Of a stretch of DNA of 64,000 bases, positions 26,513-35,331 are shown piece after piece. The stretch is from Micromonospora antibiotica. GTDB lineage: Bacteria > Actinomycetota > Actinomycetes > Mycobacteriales > Micromonosporaceae. The notes under the pieces are model-generated. The model worked only from the letters and a program-made list of their open reading frames with translations. It was not told where the DNA came from and did no database searches. The stretch is from assembly GCF_017599305.1 (NCBI RefSeq), contig NZ_JAGFWR010000008.1, forward strand, positions 62,001 through 126,000, read 5' to 3'. Position numbers and translations under genes: made by a program. The stretch's first letter is position 1; every line of letters starts with the position of its first letter.

Positions 26513-27397
26513 CTATGCCTTCTCAAGCACGATCAAGTGGTACTCCAGCCAGCGTCGCGACAATCCGTGTTGCAACGCTGATCCGCCGATCATGTTGGCC
26601 CAGAACGGCCTCTCGACAAGACGGTTGCGAACCCGTGGAACCACGGAGGCCGCGCCCACGACCACATTGATCAACCGGTCGCGGGGACGACCGAGGCGCA
26701 GGTACGACGTGAGATCCAGGTCTTCCACCATGCGCAGGCCAGCGCTCTCCGACATGGCGGCCAGCTCGGCTACGGTGTGCAAACTGCCGATACGCCAACC
26801 GGCGCGGAACTGGTCCAGACAACGATCGCGCGCGGCAAGACCACGATCCTTGTCGGTCATCCAGTCGTCGCACAGGATAAGGCGACCGCCGGGACGCAGC
26901 CTGTCCACGAGAGACGGGATCAGATTCTCCAGAGAGGGCGAGTGTACGACCGCCTCAACGGCGACCATGGCGTCATAGTGTGGCTCTGCGGGTAGTTCCG
27001 CAAAGTCGGCGCAGATCACCTGACAGCGCTCGGTCAGCCCGGCACGAGCGAACCGCTTTTCAGCGATCTCGGCCTGTACACGACTGATCGTCACTCCAGA
27101 TACAGATCCGTCCAGTTCGCGGGCCAGGCGGACCATGGTCGCACCGACGCCACAGCCGAGGTCGAGCAACCTTGCGCCTTCGGCGGGCACGTACCCGCGC
27201 AAGCGCTCGGTCATCAAACGGTTGACGGTGTCTGCCGCCTCCGCCGCGCCCGCGACACCGGGCATCCATACCCCGCGGTGGATGGCGTCACTGCCCGGGC
27301 TCTCGGCAACCAGCAGGAAGCGACGGGTGTTGTCGTCGTAGTAGTCGGCAACGCGATCAACATGCCCAGCCGCAGCGTTCGTGGATGTCGAACTCAT
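26513..27397 (-). CDS. SAM-dependent methyltransferase (class I, type 11/gamma-tocopherol-like)
   Basis: A 294-residue methyltransferase. The SAM-binding motif I is LLDLGCGVGATMVRLA, motif II ICADFAELP, and the post-motif RLRPGGRLILCDDWM. The N-terminus VADYYDDNTRRFLL and the central EAVVHSPSLENLIPSLVDRL resemble small-molecule C- or O-methyltransferases such as those acting on terpenoid or polyketide substrates. No biosynthetic genes surround it, so the substrate is unknown. It is the leftmost-reading gene of the island's right edge; beyond it the GC bias returns to chromosomal style. Confidence 0.85.
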   Translation of the reverse strand: MSSTSTNAAAGHVDRVADYYDDNTRRFLLVAESPGSDAIHRGVWMPGVAGAAEAADTVNRLMTERLRGYVPAEGARLLDLGCGVGATMVRLARELDGSVSGVTISRVQAEIAEKRFARAGLTERCQVICADFAELPAEPHYDAMVAVEAVVHSPSLENLIPSLVDRLRPGGRLILCDDWMTDKDRGLAARDRCLDQFRAGWRIGSLHTVAELAAMSESAGLRMVEDLDLTSYLRLGRPRDRLINVVVGAASVVPRVRNRLVERPFWANMIGGSALQHGLSRRWLEYHLIVLEKA

Positions 27398-27506
27398 CGC
27401 GGCAAGTTAGCACGCTGACCCGACCATTCGGACGTGCCGCCGTGCCCGGGTCGAGCACGGTGACCCGCCGGCCTACCGGTTCGGGAAGGCCGGCCGGACC
27501 CGCCGC

Positions 27507-29081
27507 CTACCGGTTCGACGAGCCGGCGGGCGGGGCGAGCAGCGGTCCCTGGGTGGCGATCTGGAAGCCCAGCCCGGTGCGGTCGTTGACCCGGTCGAGG
27601 ATCACCGAGACCGGCGCGTAGGTGTTCTGCTCGTCCGGGTTGGTGCAGGGACCCTCACCGGGGTCGCCGTTGTGCAGGATGCCCAGCGCCCGCCCGTTGG
27701 ACTCGGTGAACAGCGGGCCGCCGCTGTCACCCGGCCGGGCGCACACCCGCACGTCGATGCCGCCACTGGCCTTGCCGATGACCTCGCCGCAGCGGGTGCC
27801 CGGCAGGTAACCGGCCCCGGCGCCCGAGTCGACGTACTGCTCGCCGGCCTTCGGGGTGTACGCCGAGCCGGTGGCGCAGACCACCCAGCCGGCCTGCACG
27901 GCGGAGTACGCGGTGACGCCGGTGATCGGCACGTCGTGGCTGCCCTTGCTGGCGCAGGCCGGGTTGTCGGCCACGCACCAGTAGTTGACCAGGCTCGGGG
28001 CGTTGCCCACGGTCCGCCTCGGGTACGCCCAGCGGGTGCTGGCCCCCTTGGCGTAGGGCAGGACCGCGTAGTCGTTGGGGAAATCGTTCTCGGCCAGCAC
28101 CGGGTTGGTCGACTCCAGGCCCACCGGCACCTTCGGCCCGAGGAACTGGTGCCAGGTGTCGTCGACGCGCTGGTGCCGGCCGCCGACCACACAGTGCCCG
28201 GCGGTCAGCACGTAGTACTGCCCCGACTTCGCCCGGACGTTGAAGCCGGTGGTGCAGCCGCCGACGGTGCCGTCGTCGCGGGGCACGTCGAGCCGGATTC
28301 CGCCGCGCATCGGCGCCTGCGCGCAGTAGCGCGGGTCGCACGCCTTGGGAATCGTGCCCTCGTCGAACCGGGCCCGGGTCCGGGCCGGCACCCCGGCCGC
28401 GTCGAGCGCGCCGGCCAGCCGGGCGTCGTCGGCGGGCACCCCGTCGCCGGTGAGCACCAGCACCTCGTTGGCCCGCTCGTCGACCAGCACGTCCTGACCG
28501 GCGGTGACGCCCAGCGCCCCGGCCACCCGGGCCGCCGCCGCGTCCAGGTCGCGCCGCGAGTACCGGACCGGGACGACGGTGACGTGCCGGGCGTCCGGCA
28601 GGCCGGCGACCGTCTCGGTGACCCGGGCCGGGTCGGTGGCGGCGATGGTGAGCACCCCGCCGCCGGCCTGGTCCAGCCACATCCCGGCGTAGGAGTCGGG
28701 GAAACGGGCGGCGAGGGTGTCGGCCAGCGGCGCGGACAGTTCCTGGAGGGCCAGCCGGCGGGCGGCCTCGCCCGGGGCGACCCGGTAACGGTTGCTCAGG
28801 TAGCTCACCGAGGCGGGGGCGGCCTGCGCGACCTGGTCGGCCGGGCGGGTCACCACCGGCGCCGGGCGTGCTGCGGCCGGCGCCGCCGCCCGGCCGGCCG
28901 TGTCGGCGGTGGCCGACGTGCGGACCTCCCCGGCGACCGGAACCGTCCCCGCCGACCAGGCGCCCCCGGTCGCGCCGGTGGCCGCACCGGCATCCCGGTC
29001 CACGGCCAACGCCACGCCTGTCGTCCCCATCGTGCTCAGCGCCAATGCCGCTGCCAGCACCACTCGTCCACGGATCCGCAC
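27507..29081 (-). CDS. Secreted S1-family (alpha-lytic/streptogrisin-like) serine protease with prodomain
   Basis: A 524-residue exported protease from the GTG at 29081, which has GGGGAGG 7 nt upstream. The longer frame to 29213 is not needed. The signal peptide covers about 1-27 and is followed by an Ala/Pro-rich linker and a prodomain with ARRLALQEL and the FPDSYAGMWLD segment. The catalytic domain carries the triad His296 (LTAGHC), Asp337 (FPNDYAVLP) and Ser453 (GDSGGPLF). Several Cys pairs (CTTGF, CVADNPAC, CATG) suggest disulfides. It should be autoprocessed outside the cell and degrade proteins, feeding the peptide importers. It stands as a single-gene unit. Confidence 0.92.
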   Translation of the reverse strand: MRIRGRVVLAAALALSTMGTTGVALAVDRDAGAATGATGGAWSAGTVPVAGEVRTSATADTAGRAAAPAAARPAPVVTRPADQVAQAAPASVSYLSNRYRVAPGEAARRLALQELSAPLADTLAARFPDSYAGMWLDQAGGGVLTIAATDPARVTETVAGLPDARHVTVVPVRYSRRDLDAAAARVAGALGVTAGQDVLVDERANEVLVLTGDGVPADDARLAGALDAAGVPARTRARFDEGTIPKACDPRYCAQAPMRGGIRLDVPRDDGTVGGCTTGFNVRAKSGQYYVLTAGHCVVGGRHQRVDDTWHQFLGPKVPVGLESTNPVLAENDFPNDYAVLPYAKGASTRWAYPRRTVGNAPSLVNYWCVADNPACASKGSHDVPITGVTAYSAVQAGWVVCATGSAYTPKAGEQYVDSGAGAGYLPGTRCGEVIGKASGGIDVRVCARPGDSGGPLFTESNGRALGILHNGDPGEGPCTNPDEQNTYAPVSVILDRVNDRTGLGFQIATQGPLLAPPAGSSNR

Positions 29082-29222
29082 GCCGCAACCTCCCCGTATG
29101 CCGGCGATGTGATCGGCCCCGCCGCACCCGACCGGGCGGACCGGTGGAAACGGGGGCGAGGCCCATCGATGCGGGCAGAGTCTAGTCGTCCCACGGTCAC
29201 CGGGCTGCCCCACCCGGCCGGG

Positions 29223-31118
29223 TCAGACCAGGGAATCACGCCACTGCCGGTGCAGCGCGGCGTACCGGCCACCGGTGGTGGCGAGGTGGGCCGGTGGGCC
29301 GTCCTCGACGATCCGTCCGCAGTCGATGACCAGCACCCGGTCGGCGGTCTCCACCGTGGAGAGCCGGTGCGCGATCACCAGCGCGGTGCGGTCGCGCAGC
29401 ACGGTGGCCAGCGCCCGCTGCACCAACCGCTCGGTCGGCACGTCCAGCGACGACGTGGCCTCGTCGAGGATCAGCACCCGGGGGTCGGCCAGGAACGCGC
29501 GGGCGAACGCGACGAGCTGCCGCTGCCCGGCGGAGAGCCGGCCGCCGCGCCGGTGCACCTCGGTGGCGTACCCGTCGGGTAGGGCGGCGATGAAGTCGTG
29601 CGCACCGATCGCCCGCGCCGCCGCCTGCACCGCCGCGTCGGTGGCGTCCGGCCGCCCGAACCGGATGTTCTCCGCCACCGACCCGCCGAACAGGTGGTTC
29701 TCCTGGGTCACCAGCACCACCGCGCGCCGCAGCTCCGCGTCGGACAGGTCCCGCAGGTCGACGCCGTCCAGTTCGACAGTGCCGGCGTCCGGGTCGTGGA
29801 ACCGGGCGAGCAGCTTCGCCACCGTCGACTTGCCGGCACCGGTCGGGCCGATCAGCGCGACCGTCTGCCCGGCCGGCACGACCAGGTCCAACCCGGTCAG
29901 GATCGGCGTCTGCGGCAGGTAGCCGAAGGACACCGCGTGGAACGTCACCGCACCCCGGCCCGGCCCGGCCGGCAACGGCACCGGCGACGCCGGTTCGGGC
30001 ACCCCGGGCTGCTCGTCCAGCACCCCGGCGAGCTTCTCCAGGGCGGCGGTCGCCGACTGGAGGGAGTTGTAGAACTGGCTCAGCTCCTGCATCGGCTCGA
30101 AGAACCGGCGCAGATAGAGCAGGAACGCGGCGAGTACCCCGACCTCGGTGGCACCGCCCAGTACCCGCCAACCGCCGTACCCGAGCACCAGCGCCACGGT
30201 CACGTTGCCGATCACCTTGATCCCCGGCGAGTAGGTGGCGATCAGCCGGAAGCCGTGCAGGCTGGTCCGCCGGTACTCGTCGTTGACCGTCACGAAGATC
30301 TGCTGGTTGCGCGGCTCACGGCGGAACGCCTGCACCGCGCGGATGCCGCGCAGCGACTCCACGAAGTGGACGATCACCAGCGCCACCGCCTCCCGACTGT
30401 GCCGGTAGGCCCGGGCCGAGGCCCGGGCGAACCAGCGGGACAGCCAGAACAGGAACGGGAACGCCAGCAGGGTCACCGCCGCCAGCGGCAGGTCCAGCCA
30501 GAGCAGGATGGCGGCGACCGACAGCACCGACAGCGCGGCGGCGACCAGGGTGTCGATCCCCCCGTCGACCAGTTCGGCGATGGAGTCCACGTCACTGGTG
30601 AGCCGGGACACCACCCGACCCGAGGTGTACCGCTCGTGGAACCCGACCGAGAGGGTCAGCAGGTGGCCGTACACCCGCTGGCGCAGGTCGAGCAGGACGG
30701 CCTGGCCGATCCGGGCGGAGCGGGTGAGGTAGCTGCGCCGGGCGACGTACTCGGTGACGGCCGCGACGGCGAACGCGCCCGCGACGGCCGCCAACGGACC
30801 CGGGTCGCCGGCCCGCAGCGGCGGCACCGCCCGGTCGATACCGAGCATGACCAGGTACGGACCGGCCATCGCGGCGGCGTTCTGGGCCAGCAGCAGGGCC
30901 ACCGCCACGCCCAACGGCCGGCGGTGCGGACGGAGCAGGTCCCGCAGCAGCGCCCGACTGCGACCCCGCAGCCGGGCCACCGCCTCGGGGGAGTCGTCCT
31001 CGGCGCGGCTTCGGTCGGCGTCCGGGTCGGTGGCCCGGCCCCGCCAGTGCGACAACGCGGTGCCGGGCTGGCCGTCGTCACCGGCCGGGGGGTGCTGCCG
31101 CGGTGGTCGACGGCTCAC
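29223..31118 (-). CDS. ABC exporter half-transporter with canonical ATPase site (heterodimer subunit B)
   Basis: A 631-residue fused membrane/ATPase protein starting at a GTG (31118) that overlaps the stop of the upstream partner. The six-helix ABC_membrane domain occupies about 60-330. The ATPase has Walker A GPTGAGKST, Q-loop VTQENHLF, signature LSAGQRQL, Walker B VLILDEATSSLD with the catalytic Glu, and H-loop IAHRLSTV. Together with the partner at 31115-32923 it forms a heterodimeric type IV exporter. Such pairs export lipids, drugs or peptides; nothing here fixes the substrate. Confidence 0.93.
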   Translation of the reverse strand: MSRRPPRQHPPAGDDGQPGTALSHWRGRATDPDADRSRAEDDSPEAVARLRGRSRALLRDLLRPHRRPLGVAVALLLAQNAAAMAGPYLVMLGIDRAVPPLRAGDPGPLAAVAGAFAVAAVTEYVARRSYLTRSARIGQAVLLDLRQRVYGHLLTLSVGFHERYTSGRVVSRLTSDVDSIAELVDGGIDTLVAAALSVLSVAAILLWLDLPLAAVTLLAFPFLFWLSRWFARASARAYRHSREAVALVIVHFVESLRGIRAVQAFRREPRNQQIFVTVNDEYRRTSLHGFRLIATYSPGIKVIGNVTVALVLGYGGWRVLGGATEVGVLAAFLLYLRRFFEPMQELSQFYNSLQSATAALEKLAGVLDEQPGVPEPASPVPLPAGPGRGAVTFHAVSFGYLPQTPILTGLDLVVPAGQTVALIGPTGAGKSTVAKLLARFHDPDAGTVELDGVDLRDLSDAELRRAVVLVTQENHLFGGSVAENIRFGRPDATDAAVQAAARAIGAHDFIAALPDGYATEVHRRGGRLSAGQRQLVAFARAFLADPRVLILDEATSSLDVPTERLVQRALATVLRDRTALVIAHRLSTVETADRVLVIDCGRIVEDGPPAHLATTGGRYAALHRQWRDSLV

Positions 31119-32923
31119 GAACGCACCAGGCCCGGTGCCGGCGAGGGTTCGGCGGCGAGCACCGCACGGTACGCCGGCACCGTGGCCAGCAGTTCGGAGT
31201 GCCGGCCGACGGCGGTGATCCGCCCCCCGTCGAGCAGCGCCACCCGGTCGGCCAGCGCGACGGTCGACGGCCGGTGCACCACGAGCAGCGCGGTGGTGTC
31301 CCGCAGCACCCGGCGCAACGCCGCCTCGACCAGCGCCTCGGTCTGCACGTCCAGGGCGGAGAGCGGGTCGTCGAGGACCAGCAGCGCCGGCCGGCCGAGC
31401 ACCGCGCGGGCCAGTGCCAACCGTTGCCGCTGCCCGCCGGAGAGCGACAGGCCCTGCTCGCCCACCCGGGTCGCCAACCCCCACGGCAGGTCGTACGCGA
31501 AGTCGGCCTGGGCCAGCGCCAACGCGGCCCGGACCTCGTCGCCGGTGGCGTCCGGGCAGCCCAGGGTGAGGTTCTCCCAGACCGACATGGAGAACAGGGT
31601 CGGCTCCTCGAAGGCCACCCCGACCAGCCGGCGCAGCGCGTCCAGGCGTACCCCCCGCAGGTCGTGCCCGTCCAGGGTGATCCGGCCGCCGGTCACGTCG
31701 TACAGCCGGGGGACCAGGGAGAGCAGGGTGCTCTTGCCGCAGCCGGTCGCCCCGACGAGGGCCAGCGTCTCGCCCGGCTCGACGGTCAGCTCGATCTCCC
31801 GCAGCACCGGTTCGGCGCTGCCCGGGTAGCGGAACGACACCCCCTCGAAGCGGAGCCGGCCGCGCACCGCCGGCCGGGTCAGCGCGACCGCGTCCGGGGC
31901 GTCCACGATCGACGGCGGGGTGTCCAGCACCTCGTGGATGCGGTCCGCCGCGGTCGCCGCCTCCTGCCCGTTGGCGATGATCCAGCCGAGCGACTGCACC
32001 GGCCAGATCAGCATGAGCTGGAGGCTGACGAACGCGACCAGTTCCCCGATGGTCAACGTGCCCCGGGCGACAAGCGTCGCGCCGCCGACCAGGGTCGCCC
32101 CCAGGGTCAGGTTGGGCACCAGGTCGAACAGGGCCGACGCGCGGGCCAGCAGGGCGCCCTTGCCGACGCCGGTGTCGTGCAGCGCGCGGGCCCGCCGGGC
32201 GAACCGGTCGGCCAGCTCCGGCCCCCGCCCGTACGCCTTCATGGTGCGCAGCCCCTGCGCGGTCTCCTCGACCAGGGTGGCCACGTCGCCCTGCTGGTCC
32301 TGCATCCGCCGCGACGCCGTGTGGTAGTGCCGGCCGAACCGGCGGCTGATCAGGAACAGCGGCACCGCGCTGGCGGCCACCAGCAGCCCCAGCGGCCCGT
32401 GCAGCCGGAGCAGAAGGACCACCACGGCGACGTAGGTGACCACGTTGAGCACCAGGAACAGCAGGCCGAAGGAGAGGAACCGGCGCAGCACCGACAGGTC
32501 GCTGATCGCCCGGGAGAGCAGCTGCCCGGACTGCCAGCGGTCGTGGAAGCCGGCCGGCAGGCGTTGCAGGTGGGCGTAGAGGTCGGCACGGATGGTCGCC
32601 TCCATGCCGACCGAGGAGGACGACTGGCTCCACCGCCGGATGAAGATCAGCACCGCCTCGACCAGCCCGAGCAGCAGGGCCAGCCCGCCGAGGCGGAGCA
32701 GCCCCGCCGGGTCGTGCCGGGCGATCGGCCCGTCCACCACCCGCTGCGCCACCAGGGGTACGGCGAGACCCGCCCCCGTCGCGGCCAGCGCGGCCAGCAG
32801 CAACAGCACGTACGCGGCGGCGTACGGGCGCAGGTAGCGGCGCAGCCGCCAGAGGTTGCGCAGCGGAGAGACCCGGCCGTCCGCCCTCGGGATGGCCGGG
32901 TCGCCGTCGCGCTGCGCAGGCAC
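31115..32923 (-). CDS. ABC exporter half-transporter with degenerate ATPase site (heterodimer subunit A)
   Basis: A 602-residue fused membrane/ATPase protein with a GTG start at 32923. The six-helix domain covers about 30-300. The ATPase has Walker A GATGCGKST and signature LSGGQRQR. After Walker B it reads LLVLDDPLSALD, so the catalytic glutamate is replaced by Asp, as in heterodimeric exporters with one non-hydrolysing site. The H-loop His is present in VVHRPSTV. It is coupled by a GTGA overlap to the canonical subunit downstream. Confidence 0.93.
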   Translation of the reverse strand: MPAQRDGDPAIPRADGRVSPLRNLWRLRRYLRPYAAAYVLLLLAALAATGAGLAVPLVAQRVVDGPIARHDPAGLLRLGGLALLLGLVEAVLIFIRRWSQSSSSVGMEATIRADLYAHLQRLPAGFHDRWQSGQLLSRAISDLSVLRRFLSFGLLFLVLNVVTYVAVVVLLLRLHGPLGLLVAASAVPLFLISRRFGRHYHTASRRMQDQQGDVATLVEETAQGLRTMKAYGRGPELADRFARRARALHDTGVGKGALLARASALFDLVPNLTLGATLVGGATLVARGTLTIGELVAFVSLQLMLIWPVQSLGWIIANGQEAATAADRIHEVLDTPPSIVDAPDAVALTRPAVRGRLRFEGVSFRYPGSAEPVLREIELTVEPGETLALVGATGCGKSTLLSLVPRLYDVTGGRITLDGHDLRGVRLDALRRLVGVAFEEPTLFSMSVWENLTLGCPDATGDEVRAALALAQADFAYDLPWGLATRVGEQGLSLSGGQRQRLALARAVLGRPALLVLDDPLSALDVQTEALVEAALRRVLRDTTALLVVHRPSTVALADRVALLDGGRITAVGRHSELLATVPAYRAVLAAEPSPAPGLVRS

Positions 32924-32960
32924 TACCCGACGGTAGCGTCGATCCGCGTCGATGCCGCTG

Positions 32961-33488
32961 TCAGGTTGCCGTCAGCCGGCGCTCGTGCCCGAGCAACCAC
33001 TTCTTCACCGGCAGCCCGTACCGGTAGCCGCCGAGGGTCCCGTCGGTGCGCAGCACCCGGTGACAGGGGACGAAGAGGGCGGCGGCGTTACGGGCACAGG
33101 CGGCGGCGGCCGCCCGGACCGCGGCGGGCCGGCCGGCCAGCGCGGCGTACCCGGTGTAGGTGATCGGCTCACCGGGCTTGACGTCGCGCAGCACGGTCCA
33201 GGCGTGGGTCTGGAACGCGCCGCCGCTCTGCTGCCGTACCGGCACCCCGTCGATCGCGGTCAGGTCCCCGTCGAGGTAGGCGCGGACGGCGGCGGTCACC
33301 GGCCCGAGGTCGGCGTACGGCTCCAGGGGGCCACGCAGGCTCGGGTGCACCAACGGCAGCAGGCTCTGCGGGTCGGCGGTGAACCCGGCGGCCCGGACCG
33401 CGCCGTCCGGGTCGACCAGCACGCTGAGCGGGCCGGCCGGGGTGTCCATGGTGGTGGTGCCGAGGGTGGTGGTGCCGAGGGTGGTCAT
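32961..33488 (-). CDS. ogt: Methylated-DNA-protein-cysteine methyltransferase
   Basis: A 175-residue suicide repair protein that removes alkyl groups from O6-guanine and O4-thymine. The start is the ATG at 33488, which overlaps the Ada-AlkA stop. The active-site motif PCHRVL carries Cys142. The helix-turn-helix segment TYTGYAALAGRPAAVRAA and the C-terminal GGYRYGLPVKKWLL match the family. The first residues are a small Thr/Leu repeat (TTLGTTTLGTTT) encoded by a 15-bp direct repeat. Coupling to the alkylation glycosylase/regulator upstream makes an adaptive-response operon. Confidence 0.95.
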   Translation of the reverse strand: MTTLGTTTLGTTTMDTPAGPLSVLVDPDGAVRAAGFTADPQSLLPLVHPSLRGPLEPYADLGPVTAAVRAYLDGDLTAIDGVPVRQQSGGAFQTHAWTVLRDVKPGEPITYTGYAALAGRPAAVRAAAAACARNAAALFVPCHRVLRTDGTLGGYRYGLPVKKWLLGHERRLTAT

Positions 33489-35074
33489 GCCGCTCTCCAG
33501 AGTCTGATCGCCGCGTACGACCGCCAGGGCCGCCAACGGTCGGCGTACGCGTCCAGGGTGGTGGGGGTGTGGGGCAGGCCGAGGGCGGCGGCGCCCCGGC
33601 GTATCGCGAGGTCGGTGGGGATCAGCACGTCGGGGTCGCCGAGAGCCCGCATGGCCAGGTAACCGGCCGTCCACGGGCCGATCCCGGGCAGTGCGGTCAA
33701 CCGCCGTACCGTCTCGGCCCGGTCCCCGCCCGGTTCCAGGTCGATCTCCCCGGCGGCGACCGCCCGGGCCAGCGCCCGGATCGTCTCCCGTCGGGCGACC
33801 GGCATCCCGAACGCCGCATCCGGCAACCCCAGCACCTCCTCCGCCCCCGGAACCCCCCACACCCCCCACCCCCCACTGCCCGCCCCGCCGTCCCCGCCCG
33901 TCTCGGCGGGGTGATCAAGAGGTTTGCGTCGCGGGGAAGCGCTCTCCGTGACGCAAACCTCTTGATCACCGGGGCCGGGGCCGGGGCCGGGACCGGGGGT
34001 GGGGCTGGGGGCGGGGGCGGGGCTGGGGGTGGAGTGGGTTAGGAGGCGGGTGAGGGTGGTGCGGGCGGCGGGGAGAGAGACCTGCTGGCCGACGATGGCG
34101 CGCAGGGCCAACTCGAAGCCGTCCACCGACCGGGGCACACGGACCCCGGGTTCGGCGGCGACGACCCCGGCCAGGGCCGGGTCGGCGGCCAGTGTCTGGT
34201 CGATCGCCTCCGGGTCGGCGTCCAGGTCGAACAGACGCCGGCACCGGGCCACCGCCGGGGCCAGGTCCCGCAGGTCGGCCAGCCGCAGCGTCGCCACGAC
34301 GTGTCCGCGCGTCGGCGTCAACGCGACCTCCGCCGGGCCGTGCGGCAGCCGCAACCCCCTGCGGTACGTCCCGTCGCGCACCTCCTCCAGGCCGGGCAGC
34401 ACCCGGGCGGCGAGGTACTCCAGCAGGGCAGCGGCGTGCAGCGGCGGCCGGTACGCCAACCGCAGCGTGATCGTGCCCGCCCCGCCCGGTGCCGGTTGGC
34501 TGCCCCGCCCGGTACGCAGTTGCGACGGCACCGTCCCGTACACCTCGCGGACGGTGTCGTTGAACTGCCGCACACTGCCGAAGCCGGCTGCGAACGCCAC
34601 CTCCGCCAGGCCCAGTCCGGTGGTCTCGATCAGCGTCCGTGCGGTCTGTGCCCGTTGCGCCCGGGCCAGCGCCAACGGGCCGGCACCCAACTCCGCCCGG
34701 AGCATCCGGTGCAGGTGCCGCTCGGTGTAGCCCAGCCGGGCGGCCAGCCCCGGCACGCCGTCCCGGTCGACCACCCCGTCGGCGATCAGCCGCATGGCCC
34801 GACCCACCACGTCGGCGCGGACGTCCCACTGCGGGGAACCGGGCGCGGCGTCCGGCCGGCACCGGCGGCAGGCCCGTAGCCCGGCCCCCTGCGCGGCGGC
34901 GGCCGACGGGAAGAACCGGACGTTGCGCCGTTGCGGCGTCATCGCCGGACACGACGGCCGGCAGTAGATCCCGGTCGACGTGACGCCGGTGTAGAACCAG
35001 CCGTCGAACCGCTGGTCCCGGCTGTCCACGGCCCGGTAGCACCGTTCAAAGTCCAACTCCACGCCACCGATCAT
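33485..35074 (-). CDS. Ada-type regulator fused to AlkA DNA-3-methyladenine glycosylase
   Basis: A 529-residue fusion. Residues 1-80 are the Ada zinc domain with Cys38, Cys42, Cys69 and Cys72, Cys38 being the methyl-phosphotriester acceptor position. Residues 85-190 are an AraC helix-turn-helix (LGYTERHLHRML, FGSVRQFND). From 205 onward it is AlkA with the HhH-GPD motif LPGIGPWTAGY and catalytic Asp in IPTDLAIRRG. Residues about 350-405 are a Pro/Gly low-complexity insert. Within it residues 370-388 (DQEVCVTESASPRRKPLDH) are encoded by a family-1 palindromic repeat. The frame stays open through it. Whether the insert harms the glycosylase is unknown. Confidence 0.9.
   Translation of the reverse strand: MIGGVELDFERCYRAVDSRDQRFDGWFYTGVTSTGIYCRPSCPAMTPQRRNVRFFPSAAAAQGAGLRACRRCRPDAAPGSPQWDVRADVVGRAMRLIADGVVDRDGVPGLAARLGYTERHLHRMLRAELGAGPLALARAQRAQTARTLIETTGLGLAEVAFAAGFGSVRQFNDTVREVYGTVPSQLRTGRGSQPAPGGAGTITLRLAYRPPLHAAALLEYLAARVLPGLEEVRDGTYRRGLRLPHGPAEVALTPTRGHVVATLRLADLRDLAPAVARCRRLFDLDADPEAIDQTLAADPALAGVVAAEPGVRVPRSVDGFELALRAIVGQQVSLPAARTTLTRLLTHSTPSPAPAPSPTPGPGPGPGPGDQEVCVTESASPRRKPLDHPAETGGDGGAGSGGWGVWGVPGAEEVLGLPDAAFGMPVARRETIRALARAVAAGEIDLEPGGDRAETVRRLTALPGIGPWTAGYLAMRALGDPDVLIPTDLAIRRGAAALGLPHTPTTLDAYADRWRPWRSYAAIRLWRAA
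33911..33969. repeat. Family-1 palindromic repeat lying in frame inside the Ada-AlkA gene
   Basis: The left arm is at 33911-33930 and the right arm at 33949-33969, with the same TGATCAAGAGGTTTG core as the copies behind mdh. It is bracketed by a C-rich tract (about 33840-33905) and a G-rich tract (33970-34035). It is read through in frame on the minus strand. Confidence 0.9.
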
Positions 35075-35116
35075 GCCCGCAGCTCAGCGGCGGTGGCTCG
35101 CGGGAATCGGACCTGA

Positions 35117-35236
35117 GCGTGCCGGGCCCGGCGGTGGGCCGGTGGCGGCCACATTCGCGCCGACCGGGCTGAGGGGGCGTGCCGGGCCCGGCGGTGGGCC
35201 GGTGGCGGCCACATTCGCGCCGACCAGGCTGAGGGG
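35117..35236. repeat. Tandem duplication of a 60-bp unit
   Basis: Two copies, at about 35117-35176 and 35177-35236, differ at only one or two positions (GACCGGG versus GACCAGG). Each contains GCCGGGCCCGGCGGTGGGCC and CCACATTCGCGCCGACC. A partial third copy of the end follows at 35240-35258. It fills the gap between the Ada-AlkA start and the end of the membrane-protein gene, where both flanking genes read minus. Confidence 0.85.
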
Positions 35237-35331
35237 GTGGCCTGACCGGGTTGAGGGGGCGGCCCGGCGCGAGGGCGGGCGACCCCGCCGGCCGACAGCA
35301 GTGAGTCGACGGCCGGCAGGGTCGCCGTGCG

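Noticed and set aside
29223..32633. A 1136-codon open frame on the minus strand that would fuse the two ABC subunits
   Set aside because: The upstream half is out of frame with the true subunit A gene at 31115-32923. The real subunit B starts at the GTG at 31118.
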